Shown: one piece after another, positions 55,192 through 64,000 of the stretch | How positions within the stretch are numbered: the first letter of the stretch is position 1 | Layout of the letters: the number at the start of each line of letters is the position of its first letter | Assembly: GCA_963752755.1 (NCBI GenBank) | Contig: CAVVZJ010000003.1 | Span: forward strand, 1,116,001 to 1,180,000 | Direction of reading: 5' to 3' | Length of the DNA stretch: 64,000 nt | From: CAVVZJ01 sp963752755 | Lineage (GTDB): Bacteria; Planctomycetota; Planctomycetia; Isosphaerales; Isosphaeraceae | The notes under the pieces: model-generated | Told to the model about the DNA's origin: nothing | Seen by the model: the letters and a program-made list of their open reading frames with translations, nothing else | The model's database searches: none | Made by a program: the position numbers and the translations under genes

Positions 55192-55271
55192 GGGCGATCC
55201 TTGCCAGGAGACTCCCAGGCGATCGGCCGGGCCGGGATGGACCCGACCCGGCCGCATCGCGGGTCGTCTCA

Positions 55272-55463
55272 TCACTCGCGGACGCTGGCGTTGTGCTCCA
55301 GCACCTCGACGCGATGCCGCAGATGCTCCAGTTCCAGCGTCACGCTGGTGAGGGCGTCACGAAGCTCGGCGAGTTGCTGTTCGAGCCGGTCGCTTGAGTG
55401 GGTCCTGGCAGTGGTCGGCCCGCCGACCGGGCCGGCTCGGTGCTCGCGACGAGATTCGGGCAT
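55272..55463 (-). CDS. Small coiled-coil protein, SlyX-like
   Basis: 63 aa from ATG 55463 (MPESRREHRAGPVGGPTTAR). The C-terminal half is a clear heptad helix (DRLEQQLAELRDALTSVTLE then HLRHRVEVLEH), the pattern of SlyX-like or other small coiled-coil proteins. No enzymatic motif. It lies alone on the minus strand between the TlpA gene and the Gly/Tyr-rich protein gene. Function unknown; gene reality is plausible because the heptad is strong and no other frame is better. Confidence 0.5.
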   Translation of the reverse strand: MPESRREHRAGPVGGPTTARTHSSDRLEQQLAELRDALTSVTLELEHLRHRVEVLEHNASVRE

Positions 55464-55560
55464 CTTGGCCTCCTCGGTGGCTGGCATCCCGGCTTCCCTG
55501 GCTGCGGCGGTCAGGTTTCAAACCGATCCGGCCAGCATCCGGGACGCCGGGTCCATCAGA

Positions 55561-56220
55561 TCAGCGAGTCCGGCGTGTTCGCTTCGCCTTCGCGGCGGAA
55601 GACCGGGCTTTTGGCGACGTGGCTCGGTGGACCGGGACGCCATAAGCGGCCGGGTTCATCTCGGGCGAGAAGCCTGGGGCGTAACCGTAAGCGGCCCCGT
55701 AGCCGTAAGCCGCGCCGTAGCCGTAGCCGTAAGCGGCCCCGTAGCCGTTTCCACCGAAGGCTCCGGGCTGTCCGGCGTTCATCGAGTCGAACCGGGGGAC
55801 CTGATAACCCTGGGGGGTCATCGTCGGCCCCAGTCCGGGCCCGACGCTGCCAAATCCGCCGACGCCGCCCACGCCTCCGACTCCCCCGCCGATCCCGCCC
55901 CGACGCCGCCCGCCGCCCCCGAGCCCGCCCGCGCCCACGCCGTTCCGCACGGCGGCCGGGATCGTGAACACGTCGAAGCCGATCAGCGTGGTGAACTGCG
56001 GCTGCACCCCCACCCGGACGTACCGCCGATCCGCCGAGACGACCGGGGTGGTGTTGAGGATCACGCCGTCGGGGAAGGTCGCGATCGTCGGCTGAAACCC
56101 GACCGACGCCTGCCCCCGCGCCGGCCCAGCGTCGAGCAGGACACCGAGGGCCATCACGCCGATCACCATCAGGGTCGCCGCGAAGCCGCCACGACGTTGC
56201 CGCCTGGTCCGGTTGCTCAT
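55561..56220 (-). CDS. Secreted Gly/Tyr-rich protein with secretin-like N-terminal strand pair
   Basis: 219 aa. ATG 56220 is preceded by GGAAGGAGGGCG, a good ribosome-binding site, and opens a basic signal peptide (MSNRTRRQRRGGFAATLMVI). The mature N-terminus contains FPDGVILNTTPVVSADRRYV then VRVGVQPQFTTL, phrases also found near the end of planctomycete secretin (GspD/PilQ)-type proteins, but no pore domain follows. Instead there is a Gly-rich stretch (VGAGGLGGGGRRRGGIGGGV) and repeats of AAYGYG (about residues 165-190), then a basic tail (KARSSAAKAKRTRRTR). It looks like a structural or adhesive surface protein. The function is unknown. The frame is intact despite the repeats. Confidence 0.7.
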   Translation of the reverse strand: MSNRTRRQRRGGFAATLMVIGVMALGVLLDAGPARGQASVGFQPTIATFPDGVILNTTPVVSADRRYVRVGVQPQFTTLIGFDVFTIPAAVRNGVGAGGLGGGGRRRGGIGGGVGGVGGVGGFGSVGPGLGPTMTPQGYQVPRFDSMNAGQPGAFGGNGYGAAYGYGYGAAYGYGAAYGYAPGFSPEMNPAAYGVPVHRATSPKARSSAAKAKRTRRTR

Positions 56221-56595
56221 CCTCGCCCTCCTTCCCGGTTCTTCCCCGGATCGCGACGCCCTCGCTGGCCTCGCCCCGGCTTCACTTGCAACAGCCTCAT
56301 TATGATCTGCGGGACCGTCGAGGGGAAGATGCCGCAACCGAATCGATGGCTCCCCGTGGCCTCCACCCTGGCGTCGGCGCGCCGGGGCTGGCAGACTGGC
56401 AAGAGGCGCGTTCCGGCCCGACGAGGCGCTGGGTCCGGGGGCCGGCTGGATTCCGAATCTTCCCGCCGCGCGTCGCAAGCGCCCCGACGTGGCCTGCGAG
56501 CCGACGCCGATCCATCGAATTCCATCGAGCCGAGCCGAGCCGAGTCGAATTTGAGTCGAGTCGCGTCCCGACGAGACGGCAAGAGGACCGCCGCG
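56221..56595. other. Divergent intergenic region
   Basis: Promoter-bearing spacer between two divergent genes. Near 56520-56560 it holds a short tandem array of CGAGC/CGAGT pentamers (GAGCCGAGCCGAGCCGAGTC). No gene, hairpin family or RNA was recognised. Confidence 0.4.
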
Positions 56596-56982
56596 ATGAA
56601 CTTCGTGACGATCAAGGGCCAAACCTACAACCTCGACCAGCTGGTCCGCTATCTCAGCCACGTTGGCAGCCGCGAGATCGGTGCCACGGGGGAGATTGTC
56701 AATCCGAGGCCGATCTTCGGGGAGTATCGCTACGTCGAGCTGATCTTCGCCGACGGCTCCCGCGTCGAGCTGGACGGTATCCAGTCGGCCGCGCTGTTGC
56801 GGCACCTGGCGTCGCTCGGGCCGACGCTCGACCTCGACCAGATCGACGAGACCGCCCTCGGCCACGTGCTGGTCCACAATACCGATGTCGGCGACGTCAT
56901 CCTGGCCGACGAGGCTCGCGACGAGCCGTGGGGAGGCGAGATCGAGGCCGGCGACGACGAGCCGGACGAGGGGCCTGGGTAA
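56596..56982 (+). CDS. Conserved hypothetical protein, 128 aa
   Basis: No family recognised. It starts MNFVTIKGQTYNLDQLVRYL, followed by alternating strands and helices (VELIFADGSRVELDGIQSAA; LLRHLASLGPTLDLDQIDET; HVLVHNTDVGDVILADEARD) and an acidic tail (EAGDDEPDEGPG). The N-terminal pattern (a residue/feature then SG or DGS, then ELDG) resembles small PH-like or regulator domains, but this is weak. Soluble, no signal peptide. It lies about 120 bp before the GT2 gene on the same strand and may be co-transcribed. Confidence 0.6.
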   Translation: MNFVTIKGQTYNLDQLVRYLSHVGSREIGATGEIVNPRPIFGEYRYVELIFADGSRVELDGIQSAALLRHLASLGPTLDLDQIDETALGHVLVHNTDVGDVILADEARDEPWGGEIEAGDDEPDEGPG

Positions 56983-57100
56983 GTCGGCCGCCCTCAAACC
57001 GGGTCCCGGCCACGGCCTCTGGCACGAGATTTGTCTATCCCTGGCCGCCGAAAGCACCCGCACGGAGCGCGGTGCCCAACGGGTGACGAGGCCCCGACCC

Positions 57101-58047
57101 ATGACACAACTGCAAACCCCGGAATCGCCCTCCCGACACGACCTGCCCGCCGCCGACCCCCGGGTCGCCGCGGTCATGATCACGCACAACCGCGGCCCGG
57201 AAGTGCTGCGGACCCTCCGGCGAATGACCGCCTTGCCCGAGCGTCCGCAGGTGGTCGTCGTCGACAACGGCTCGACCGACGGCACCGCCGAGGTGGTCCG
57301 CAGACGGTTCCCGGGCGTCGAGATGGTCCGCTCCGAGAGGAACCTCGGCGCCGCCGGTCGGACCCTGGGCATCGAGCGAGTCGAGGCCCCTTACGTCGCC
57401 TTCTGCGACGATGATACCTGGTGGGACCCCGGTGGTCTCACCCTGGCCGCCGACCTCTTCGACGCCCACCCGCGACTGGCCGTGATCACCGGCCATATCC
57501 TCGTCGAGCCGGCCGGCCGTGACGACCCGATCAACGCCGAGTTGCGTGAGAGCCCTTTGCCCCGCGAGCCGGAGTTGCCTGGCTATCCGCTCATCAGCTT
57601 CCTGGCCGGGGCGTCGGTGATCCGGAAATCGGCCTACCTCCAGGCCGGCGGGTTCGAGCCGCACCTGTTTCTTGGCGGCGAGGAGGAATTGCTCTCCGTG
57701 GACCTGATCGCCGCGGGTTGGGCCTTGCGGCACGTCCCCGAGATCATCGTCCACCACCACCCCTCCGTCTCCCGCGACGCCCACAACCGACGCCGCCAGG
57801 GCATCCGCAACACCCTCTGGTTCGCCTGGCTCCGCCGGCCGCTTCCCTACGCCTTCCGTCGCACGCTCTGGATGGCCCGTAACGTCCCCCGCGACCGCCT
57901 CTCCGTGCTTGGTTTCGCCGATGCCCTGGCCGGCCTGCCCTGGGTCCTCCGCCAACGCCGCGGGCCGTGCCGCCGGAGGTCGAGCACCGGCTCCGCCTGA
58001 TGGACGAATCCCAGATGACCAGCAAGGCGCGGAAGTACGTCTCCTGA
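57101..58047 (+). CDS. Glycosyltransferase family 2 (one frameshift at the 3' end)
   Basis: GT-A fold transferase of about 315 aa that uses a nucleotide sugar. The start is ATG 57101 (MTQLQTPESPSRHDLPAADP). Motifs: VAAVMITHNRGPEVLRTLRR, PQVVVVDNGSTDGTAEVVRR (nucleotide binding), ERNLGAAGRTLGIERVEAPY, the metal-binding VAFCDDDTWWDPG (DxD) and a later acidic site FLGGEEELLSVDLIAAGW. The frame shifts near 57960: the open frame ends GPCRRRSSTGSA, but one base restores AVPPEVEHRLRLMDESQMTS then KARKYVS to a stop at 58047. Related to glycosyltransferases that act on deoxysugar- or rhamnose-containing glycans; acceptor unknown. Confidence 0.87.
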
Positions 58048-58548
58048 GCGGCCCCTGGGATTGCGGATCGTGGTGGGAGTGACGCGAGGCGGATCGCTTT
58101 CTTTGACTGCCTCCGGACGCTCGGGACGGAGGGAGAACGCGCCGGCGACGCGCAGGGACGCCTGCGAGACGCTCGCGAGGATGCGTGAGAGACGCTCCGG
58201 ATCACGCCAAGCTCAAGATCGTAAATCCTTGGTTTGCTGTAGTTTGGTATCGGCATTTTACCCATTGTGAAGTTCGTTCGGCGCCCGGGACGCGTCGCGG
58301 CATCGCGACGTCGCGCCGGAGATGGGGACGGGGAGCCACCGGATTGCCAGAGAGCCAACGTTCATTATAGCACAAAATCGGGACGTTGGCGCGATCGTTT
58401 CGTTGTCGGGCGCGTCGAGTCCGCGACGACGCGCCACCACGGCGAACTCAGTAGGGTGCGTCGAGTCTTCGACGACGCACCACCACGCACGACGGCGTCC
58501 GGGAGGAGGGAGGTTCTCGGAAGGTGCGTCATCGCCTACCGTTACCAG
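58048..58548. other. Repeat-bearing intergenic region
   Basis: Between the GT2 stop and the stop of the convergent MscS gene. It holds GACGC-rich direct repeats (58110-58200) similar to those at 19915-20000 and the composite repeat at 58261-58389. At 58425-58480 there is a short repeat of GTCGAGTCxxCGACGACGC phrases. No gene is supported. Confidence 0.5.
58261..58389 (-). repeat. Composite PNELHNG/TATAAT repeat, copy 2
   Basis: Block one (58261-58283) contains GTGAAGTTCGTTCGGCG; block two (58338-58389) contains the extended -10-like TGCTATAAT on the minus strand (58364-58372). Both match the copy at 20053-20184 with near-equal spacing and the same orientation. Confidence 0.65.
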
Positions 58549-60151
58549 TCACCGATTCCCGGTCTTGGCTGGCTCGTCCCGACCGTTCTCGCCCTCGGGG
58601 GTTCCTTGTCCGGCCAGGAGGTTCTCGCCCTCGTCGCTGACGGCATTGCCGGCGACGTCGAGGACGTGCTCCATCGCGTCGGGGTGGGTGGGCGTCTCAT
58701 CGGCGGCCTGGGCGGCCCGGGCGTCGCGGCGGAGGTTGTCGGCGGCTTGCTCGGCGGTGACGGCGGGACCGGTGCCGACGGCCGTCGGGGCCTTCTCGGT
58801 CGCCTTCGGGCCGCGACCGTCGCCGTCGTCTCGGGCCAGGTCGATCGGGATGCGGCCGGCGATGGTGACGGAAACGCCCGTCGGCGGCGGCGTGATGCCG
58901 GCCTCCTGCAACGCCACCTTGGCCTTGAGCCGGGCGTCGCTGAGGATCTTGAACCCATCGACGCCCCGCGACGGGAACCAGAAATACGCCGCAGCAGCAC
59001 GCCCGACGGCTGCAACTCCTCGACCAGCGCCGCGGCGCCGGGTCGGGCAGCAGGGCGTCGTGATCGCGGAGCGAACGGTTGATCGCCTCCAGGGCGCGGG
59101 CGGTCGAGACCTCGTAGGGCACCAGCACGTCGAATGTCCCCCGCCCGCTCGACCGACGCGGTGGCGTTGACCTGGATCTCCTTGAACACCGTGGCATTGG
59201 GGATGCGCACCTGCTTGCCTTCGAGCGTCACCAGGATCGTCGCCCGCGTGTTCAGGGCCTTGACCACGCCCGACTGCCCGGCCACCGTGATGTAGTCGCC
59301 GATCCGGAACGGACCGGCGCAGGCCCAGCAGGATCGAGCTGATGAAGTTCTCCGTGATGTCCCGGAACGCGAACCCGATCGCCAGACGCCGCCACGCCCG
59401 CCAGCCCCATCACCGAGAGCACCGCCTGCGCGATCCCGAAGACCTGCAAGGCCGTGAACAGCCCCGCCAGCACGATCGCCGCGCTGAACAGCGAAGCCAG
59501 CACCGAGTTGAGCAGCGGGTTCGTCGAGAAGGGCTTCAGCAAGACGTCGCCGTAGCGCAGGAACAACCGTGCCAGCACCAGGCTCAGGACGATGATCGTC
59601 ATGGCCAGCACGAACAGCAGCCAGTTCTGCCCGATGACCCCGCCATAGCCCCGCAGCCGCTTCATCAGCAGCTCGAAGGCCGAGAGCACCTGGGCGTCGG
59701 TCTTGACCTTGTTGACGACGAAGACGACCCCCTCGACCTTCAGCGCCACCTCGCGGATGCGGTCGCGCACCGCATCGTCCTCGACGTGCCCGGTGAGCGT
59801 GACCACGCTGCCCTTGACCTCGGGCATGCAGTTCATAGACGCCCGGGATACTGGCTCAGGGTCTCGTCGAGGAACTCCTTGATCCGGTCTTCGTCCACGT
59901 CCTTCTGGACGTCGATCTTGCCGGTGGTCTCGGCGACGGTCGCCTCGGGGTTGTCCTTCGTGGGCGCGGCGACGGCCTTGTCCTCCGGCGCGGCATTTCC
60001 CGCCGCCGGCGCCGGGGACCCGCCCGGCAAACCGGCCGGGATCTGCCCGCGAGCCGAGACGACCAGCGTGAGCGCGAACGGTGAGGGTCAAGGCCGTGAG
60101 TCGCCCGGCTGGAGCGTCGCGGAATCTCAACATCGAGGATCTCATCGTCAT
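58549..60151 (-). CDS. MscS-type mechanosensitive channel with BON domain (several frameshifts)
   Basis: Inner-membrane osmotic safety valve of the small-conductance type. From ATG 60151 (MTMRSSMLRFRDAPAG) comes a signal or first helix (TLTFALTLVVSARGQIPAG after one correction). A periplasmic BON domain follows (KIDVQKDVDEDRIKEFLDET; VTLTGHVEDDAVRDRIREVA; VEGVVFVVNKVKTDAQVL). Three helices come next (WLLFVLAMTIIVLSLVLARL; VLASLFSAAIVLAGLFTALQ; AVLSVMGLAGVAA), then the MscS core IGFAFRDITENFISSILLGL, the beta domain (SFRIGDYITVAGQSGVVKAL; GKQVRIPNATVFKEIQVNAT) and a C-terminal region ending KTGNR. At least five frame changes lie between 60090 and 58920. All domains are in the right order, so uncorrected indels are the simplest explanation. 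Confidence 0.82.
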
Positions 60152-60479
60152 CCGTTCTCTCGTTCGATCGGCCCGACGGGCGGACGTCGGACGCTGGCGG
60201 CCCGATCCTCCGGGCGCCTTCGTCCGTAGCCAGGAGTGCAAACAGGGTGCCGTCGATTCGTCGGGGTCTTGACATCCACGCATCCGGCCGTCAGCTTGAA
60301 TCCCAACGCACGACCTCTTTCGCCGGGTGCCATGCCCACGAAGACGTGGGCATGCGGCATGCCCCTCGTGTCTCGAAAAGGCATGCCCACGCGGACGTGG
60401 GTATGCCACCCGTTCCGGCGTACAACGTCCTTCCCACCTGGCCCGACCGCCTTCGCCGACGCCACCCGGAGCCTGCTGC
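60152..60479. other. Divergent spacer between MscS and moxR genes
   Basis: Should contain promoters for both genes. It includes the H-family hairpin 60325-60411 (annotated separately). The remainder shows no other structure that I can support. Confidence 0.45.
60325..60411. repeat. ATGCCCACG hairpin repeat (H family), copy 3
   Basis: GGGTGCCATGCCCACGAAGA at the left and GGACGTGGGTATGCCACCC at the right. It is more diverged than the others, with the internal GCATGCCCCTCGTGTCTC loop. It lies between the divergent MscS and moxR genes. Confidence 0.8.
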
Positions 60480-61518
<1,039 letters not shown>

Positions 61519-61565
61519 GACGATGCCCGTTTCCTCCACAAGCTCGCTGATGTTCTCTGGCGGCG

Positions 61566-61653
61566 GGGTGGCATGCCCACGTCTTCATGGGCATGTCCGG
61601 GTCCGGGGGCACGTTCGTCCGGACATGCCCACGAAGACGTGGGCATGCCACCC
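61566..61653. repeat. ATGCCCACG hairpin repeat (H family), copy 4
   Basis: GGGTGGCATGCCCACGTCTT at the left and the complement (GACGTGGGCATGCCACCC) at the right, loop with GTCCGGGTCC. It lies between moxR and the next gene. Confidence 0.9.
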
Positions 61654-61671
61654 GCCCGCGAGGGCCACGCC

Positions 61672-62184
61672 ATGAGCCTCCAGCCAGTGCCGGTGAGCCT
61701 GGACGACCTGAGCCCGCTGGTTGTGCGCTTCGGCCTCGTCCGCACGCCGCGGGGTCATGGGTGGGACATCCTCGTTGTGACCTTCGCCGGACGCTGCCGC
61801 CCCGAGCCCGAGGGCCGTCTCGACGACCGCTTCCTGCACGCGATGGCCGAGGCCGGCCTCGCGGCCTGGGAGCCCGGCGGGATCGTCCTCGACCTCTCCG
61901 GCCTGGAGTGCGGCCCGGGCGACTGGTTCGGTTGGGCCGGCACGCTGCATCACGGCGGCCCGTATTTGCCGTTGGCGATCGTCGTCGGGCCGGGGAGCGA
62001 GGGCCGGTTCCGCGAACACCTGGACCGGGTCGAGGGCAACTCGCGGTTCGGAGCCTTTGACTGGGTCTATCGCGATCGCGGGTCGGCGCTGGCCCATGTC
62101 GATCGAGAGGTCGAGGAGGAGTGGTCGGAGTTCTGTGGCCCTGCCTCGAAGAAACGGCGGGAGGCGCGTGGTTCGGGATCATGA
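61672..62184 (+). CDS. Hypothetical protein of the moxR locus
   Basis: 170 aa; no family recognised. The ATG at 61672 (MSLQPVPVSLDDLSPLVVRF) is the first start after the hairpin; a longer frame begins inside the repeat and is not credible. Two strand-rich segments (LVRTPRGHGWDILVVTFAGR; AWEPGGIVLDLSGLECGPGD) resemble an enoyl-CoA-hydratase-like or STAS-like beta-alpha unit, but the fit is weak. The C-terminus is charged (DREVEEEWSEFCGPASKKRR). It is soluble. Position between moxR and DUF58 suggests a role with that complex; this is inference. Confidence 0.65.
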   Translation: MSLQPVPVSLDDLSPLVVRFGLVRTPRGHGWDILVVTFAGRCRPEPEGRLDDRFLHAMAEAGLAAWEPGGIVLDLSGLECGPGDWFGWAGTLHHGGPYLPLAIVVGPGSEGRFREHLDRVEGNSRFGAFDWVYRDRGSALAHVDREVEEEWSEFCGPASKKRREARGSGS

Positions 62185-62231
62185 GCGCTCTGTTGGAAAC
62201 CATGAACGCACAACTCTGTGTGGCTGTGGGC

Positions 62232-62319
62232 GGGTGGCATGCCCACGTCTTCGTGGGCATGTCCGGGTCCGCAGGCTTGTTCGGCCGGACATGCCCACGA
62301 AGACGTGGGCATGCCACCC
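62232..62319. repeat. ATGCCCACG hairpin repeat (H family), copy 5
   Basis: GGGTGGCATGCCCACGTCTT at the left, complement at the right, loop with GTCCGCAGGCTTGTTCGG. It lies in the spacer between the two unknown genes of the moxR locus. Confidence 0.9.
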
Positions 62320-62370
62320 GCCAAAGACGAGATGCGAATCGAGCCCACGATCAAAAACAGGGGGTCGTCC

Positions 62371-62991
62371 ATGAGCCTTCAAATGAATAATAATCGATGT
62401 CGAAGAATTACGATCGCCGACGCGATGCTTCTGGTAATGGGCACCGCCATCGGCATCGCCTGGACTCGGTATTGGCTACTCCTGGAGCAAGATTCGTATG
62501 AGGCGGGCTTGGATCGCCTGACCGGATTTGCCCGCAACATGAGGCTTGCCAGGTGGTGGGCTGAGGCGCTGTCATGCTGCATTCTGTCTCTGTCAGTCAC
62601 ATGGATGGTGGTGCGATTGCGGAAGCCCCGCCTGAGTATCCGTCGCCTCTCCCGTCAACCAGGGTTTGTCTCCACCACAGCAGCGCTCACGGCCTTCGCT
62701 GTTGATTCCTTTTTTGATATCACCGCTTGGATGACCGGTCTCATTCAGGTCTTTGACGCGCCACGGTGGAGTTTGGCCTGGTGGGGGGATGTCTGGGAGG
62801 ATATGATTTTATCATTGTGTTTAAGAACGTTGTGTGCGGCAGTGGTAGTTGCCTGGTTGCTCCTGGCCATAAGTGGGCGGTGGCGACGCGAGCCGGGATG
62901 GATTGACGGGATAGGGACCGCCCTGGGGTTTTATTGGCTTCTCGTCCCCCCTCTGCTTAGCGTTTCTTATCCTGAATGGATGATCTCCTAG
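62371..62991 (+). CDS. Polytopic membrane protein of the moxR locus
   Basis: 206 aa; no family recognised. The start is ATG 62371 (MSLQMNNNRCRRITIADAML); a frame beginning at 62218 runs through the hairpin. Four hydrophobic segments: DAMLLVMGTAIGIAWTRYWL, EALSCCILSLSVTWMVVRL, LCLRTLCAAVVVAWLLLAIS and GIGTALGFYWLLVPPLLSV. A less hydrophobic aromatic stretch (FDITAWMTGLIQVFDAPRWS) lies between the second and third. The GC content is clearly lower than that of its neighbours, suggesting a later insertion into the locus. No function can be assigned. Confidence 0.65.
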   Translation: MSLQMNNNRCRRITIADAMLLVMGTAIGIAWTRYWLLLEQDSYEAGLDRLTGFARNMRLARWWAEALSCCILSLSVTWMVVRLRKPRLSIRRLSRQPGFVSTTAALTAFAVDSFFDITAWMTGLIQVFDAPRWSLAWWGDVWEDMILSLCLRTLCAAVVVAWLLLAISGRWRREPGWIDGIGTALGFYWLLVPPLLSVSYPEWMIS

Positions 62992-62998
62992 TGGTTTG

Positions 62999-63087
62999 GT
63001 GGTAGGCCCACGTCTTCATGGGCATGTCCTGGTTCGAAGGTGTCGCGTTCGGTCGGACATGCCCACGAAGACATGGGCATGCCACCC
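62999..63087. repeat. ATGCCCACG hairpin repeat (H family), copy 6
   Basis: Left arm diverged (GGTAGGCCCACGTCTTCATG), right arm intact (GAAGACATGGGCATGCCACCC region). The internal GAAGACATGGGC differs from other copies by a compensating change on both sides (CTTCATGGGC / GAAGACATGG), which keeps the pairing. It lies just before the DUF58 gene. Confidence 0.85.
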
Positions 63088-63124
63088 GCCCCAGCGGCCC
63101 TACACTGTGATCCCGAGATTCGTC

Positions 63125-64000
63125 ATGCCCCCCGACGCCACCCCCGACCTCCCCCTCGACCCCACCGCCGTCGCCCGCTTCGGCCGGCTCGAACTGCTGG
63201 CCCGGCTGGTGGTCGAGGGGGTGATGTCGGGCTTGCACAAGAGCCCGTTCAAGGGGTTCTCCGTCGAGTTCGCCGAGCACCGGCAGTATGGGCCGGGGGA
63301 CGAGATCCGGCATATCGACTGGAGGGCGTTCGGTAAGACGGATCGCTACTACGTCAAGGAATATGAGGAGGAGACGAACCTGAGGGCTTACCTCGTCGTC
63401 GATACGTCCGGCAGCATGGGCTATGCGGGGCGGACGGTGGCGAAGGTGGAGTATGCCCGGCGGCTCGCGGCGTCGCTGGCTTATTTGATGGTCAGCCAGC
63501 GCGATGCGGTGGGGCTGGTGACGTTCGACGAGAAGCTCCGCGAGATGATCCCGCCGCGGTCGGCGCCGGGGCATTTCTCGGTGGTCTGCCAGGCGTTGGA
63601 GAAGGCGGAGGTCGGTGGCGAGACGCCGTTGAGCGGCATCCTGCACGCTCTGGCCGAGCGCATCCGGAGGCGCGGGCCTGGTCGTCATCCTCTCGGACGG
63701 GTTCGATGATCTGAATGCGTTGAGCCAGGCGCTGCGGCATCTGCGGCATCGGAGGCATGAAGTTCTGTTCCTGCAAGTGCTCGCCCCCGAGGAGGAGGAA
63801 TTCCCGTTCCGGAGGCCGTCGCGGTTCCGCAACCTGGAGCGTCCCGGCCACGCCCTCCGGATCGACCCGGCCGCGCTCCGGGCGGCCTACCTGGAACGCT
63901 TCCGCGCCCACTGCGACGGCCTCAAGGAGCAGCTCCGCGGCATGGACGCCGACTACCACCGGGCCTCGACGGCGAACCCGCCCGAGCGGACCCTGCTCGA
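63125..64000 (+). CDS. DUF58/vWA-like protein, cut by the window edge (one frameshift)
   Basis: Partner of MoxR AAA+ ATPases; the family is predicted to bind or fold envelope or enzyme targets through a von Willebrand A-like domain. The start is ATG 63125 (MPPDATPDLPLDPTAVARFG). Family motifs: GLHKSPFKGFSVEFAEHRQY, YGPGDEIRHIDWRAFGKTDR, YYVKEYEEETNLRAYLVVD and the MIDAS-type DTSGSMG (DxSxS). A one-base change near 63678 (RIRRRG / LVVILSDGFDDLNALSQALR) continues the fold with HEVLFLQVLAPEEEEFPF. The right edge cuts the last part. Together with 60480-61518 it forms the classic moxR-DUF58 arrangement, usually extended by more vWA or transglutaminase genes beyond the window. Confidence 0.92.

Noticed and set aside
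55561..57372. 603-residue minus-strand frame extending upstream of the Gly/Tyr-rich protein
   Set aside because: The extension runs antisense to the 128-aa gene and the GT2 gene; ATG 56220 has a strong ribosome-binding site and a signal peptide directly after it.
61573..61671. N-terminal extensions encoded by the ATGCCCACG hairpins (for example MPTSSWACPGPG...)
   Set aside because: The same phrases appear in every frame at each hairpin copy; they come from the repeat, not from the protein family.

Overview
The window looks like a chromosomal piece of a planctomycete, most likely Isosphaeraceae or a relative. The DNA is very GC-rich. Gene content typical of that group includes a DUF1501 protein, two PEP-CTERM proteins, a sialate O-acetylesterase, a GH109-like Gfo/Idh/MocA oxidoreductase, two TlpA thioredoxins, a redoxin-cytochrome-monooxygenase fusion, an ExbB/ExbD set, and a MoxR/DUF58 locus. 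The assignment rests on family composition only; no rRNA or tRNA gene was seen. Many genes, including housekeeping ones (ribE, rsmA, moxR), are split by single-base indels, often in G/C runs. This points to uncorrected long-read errors more than to real decay, so most split genes are described here as one gene spanning the break.

Layout. 1-9.0 kb: two tandem efflux modules on the minus strand (each a periplasmic lipoprotein adaptor plus an RND pump). 9.4-18.3 kb, plus strand: a Wzx-like flippase, riboflavin synthase, a truncated GxxExxY gene, rsmA, a redoxin/cytochrome c/copper-monooxygenase fusion, a GT39 glycosyltransferase and a sialate O-acetylesterase, ending at a terminator shared with a convergent TlpA protein. 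19.5-29 kb is a mobile region: palindromic repeats, a RAYT remnant, an IS4-type element, an ISL3-like element with 23-bp inverted repeats and an 8-bp target duplication, an IS1-type element, fragments of host genes, and two PEP-CTERM genes.

29-33.6 kb is the most unusual part: a single polypeptide carrying both halves of a type IIB topoisomerase (GHKL ATPase, transducer, 5Y-CAP, TOPRIM; Topo VIII-like), convergent with a frameshifted type IIG restriction-modification gene whose target-recognition region seems to be missing. 34-43 kb: DUF1501 protein, porin, aldo/keto reductase, alpha/beta hydrolase, enolase and a broken planctomycete-type gene. 43-49.5 kb: small membrane proteins, a QW-repeat protein with a haem-like CxxCH, a conserved unknown, a PPOX-family flavoprotein and a Gfo/Idh oxidoreductase. 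49.7-52.2 kb: an energy-transducing ExbB-ExbD-(GYF_2)ExbD operon. 52.4-58 kb: a REC-HATPase regulator, a class II cytochrome c, a TlpA thioredoxin, a Gly/Tyr-rich secreted protein and a GT2. 58.5-64 kb: an MscS/BON channel gene, then moxR, two unknowns and DUF58, running off the right edge.

The other main theme is repeats. At least five families of palindromic or interspersed elements fill the spacers. One has a copy in every spacer of the moxR-DUF58 locus. Another is read through in the same frame as the C-terminus of three unrelated proteins. A third is a MITE-like 150-230 bp palindrome, one copy of which has expanded into a 10-bp minisatellite.
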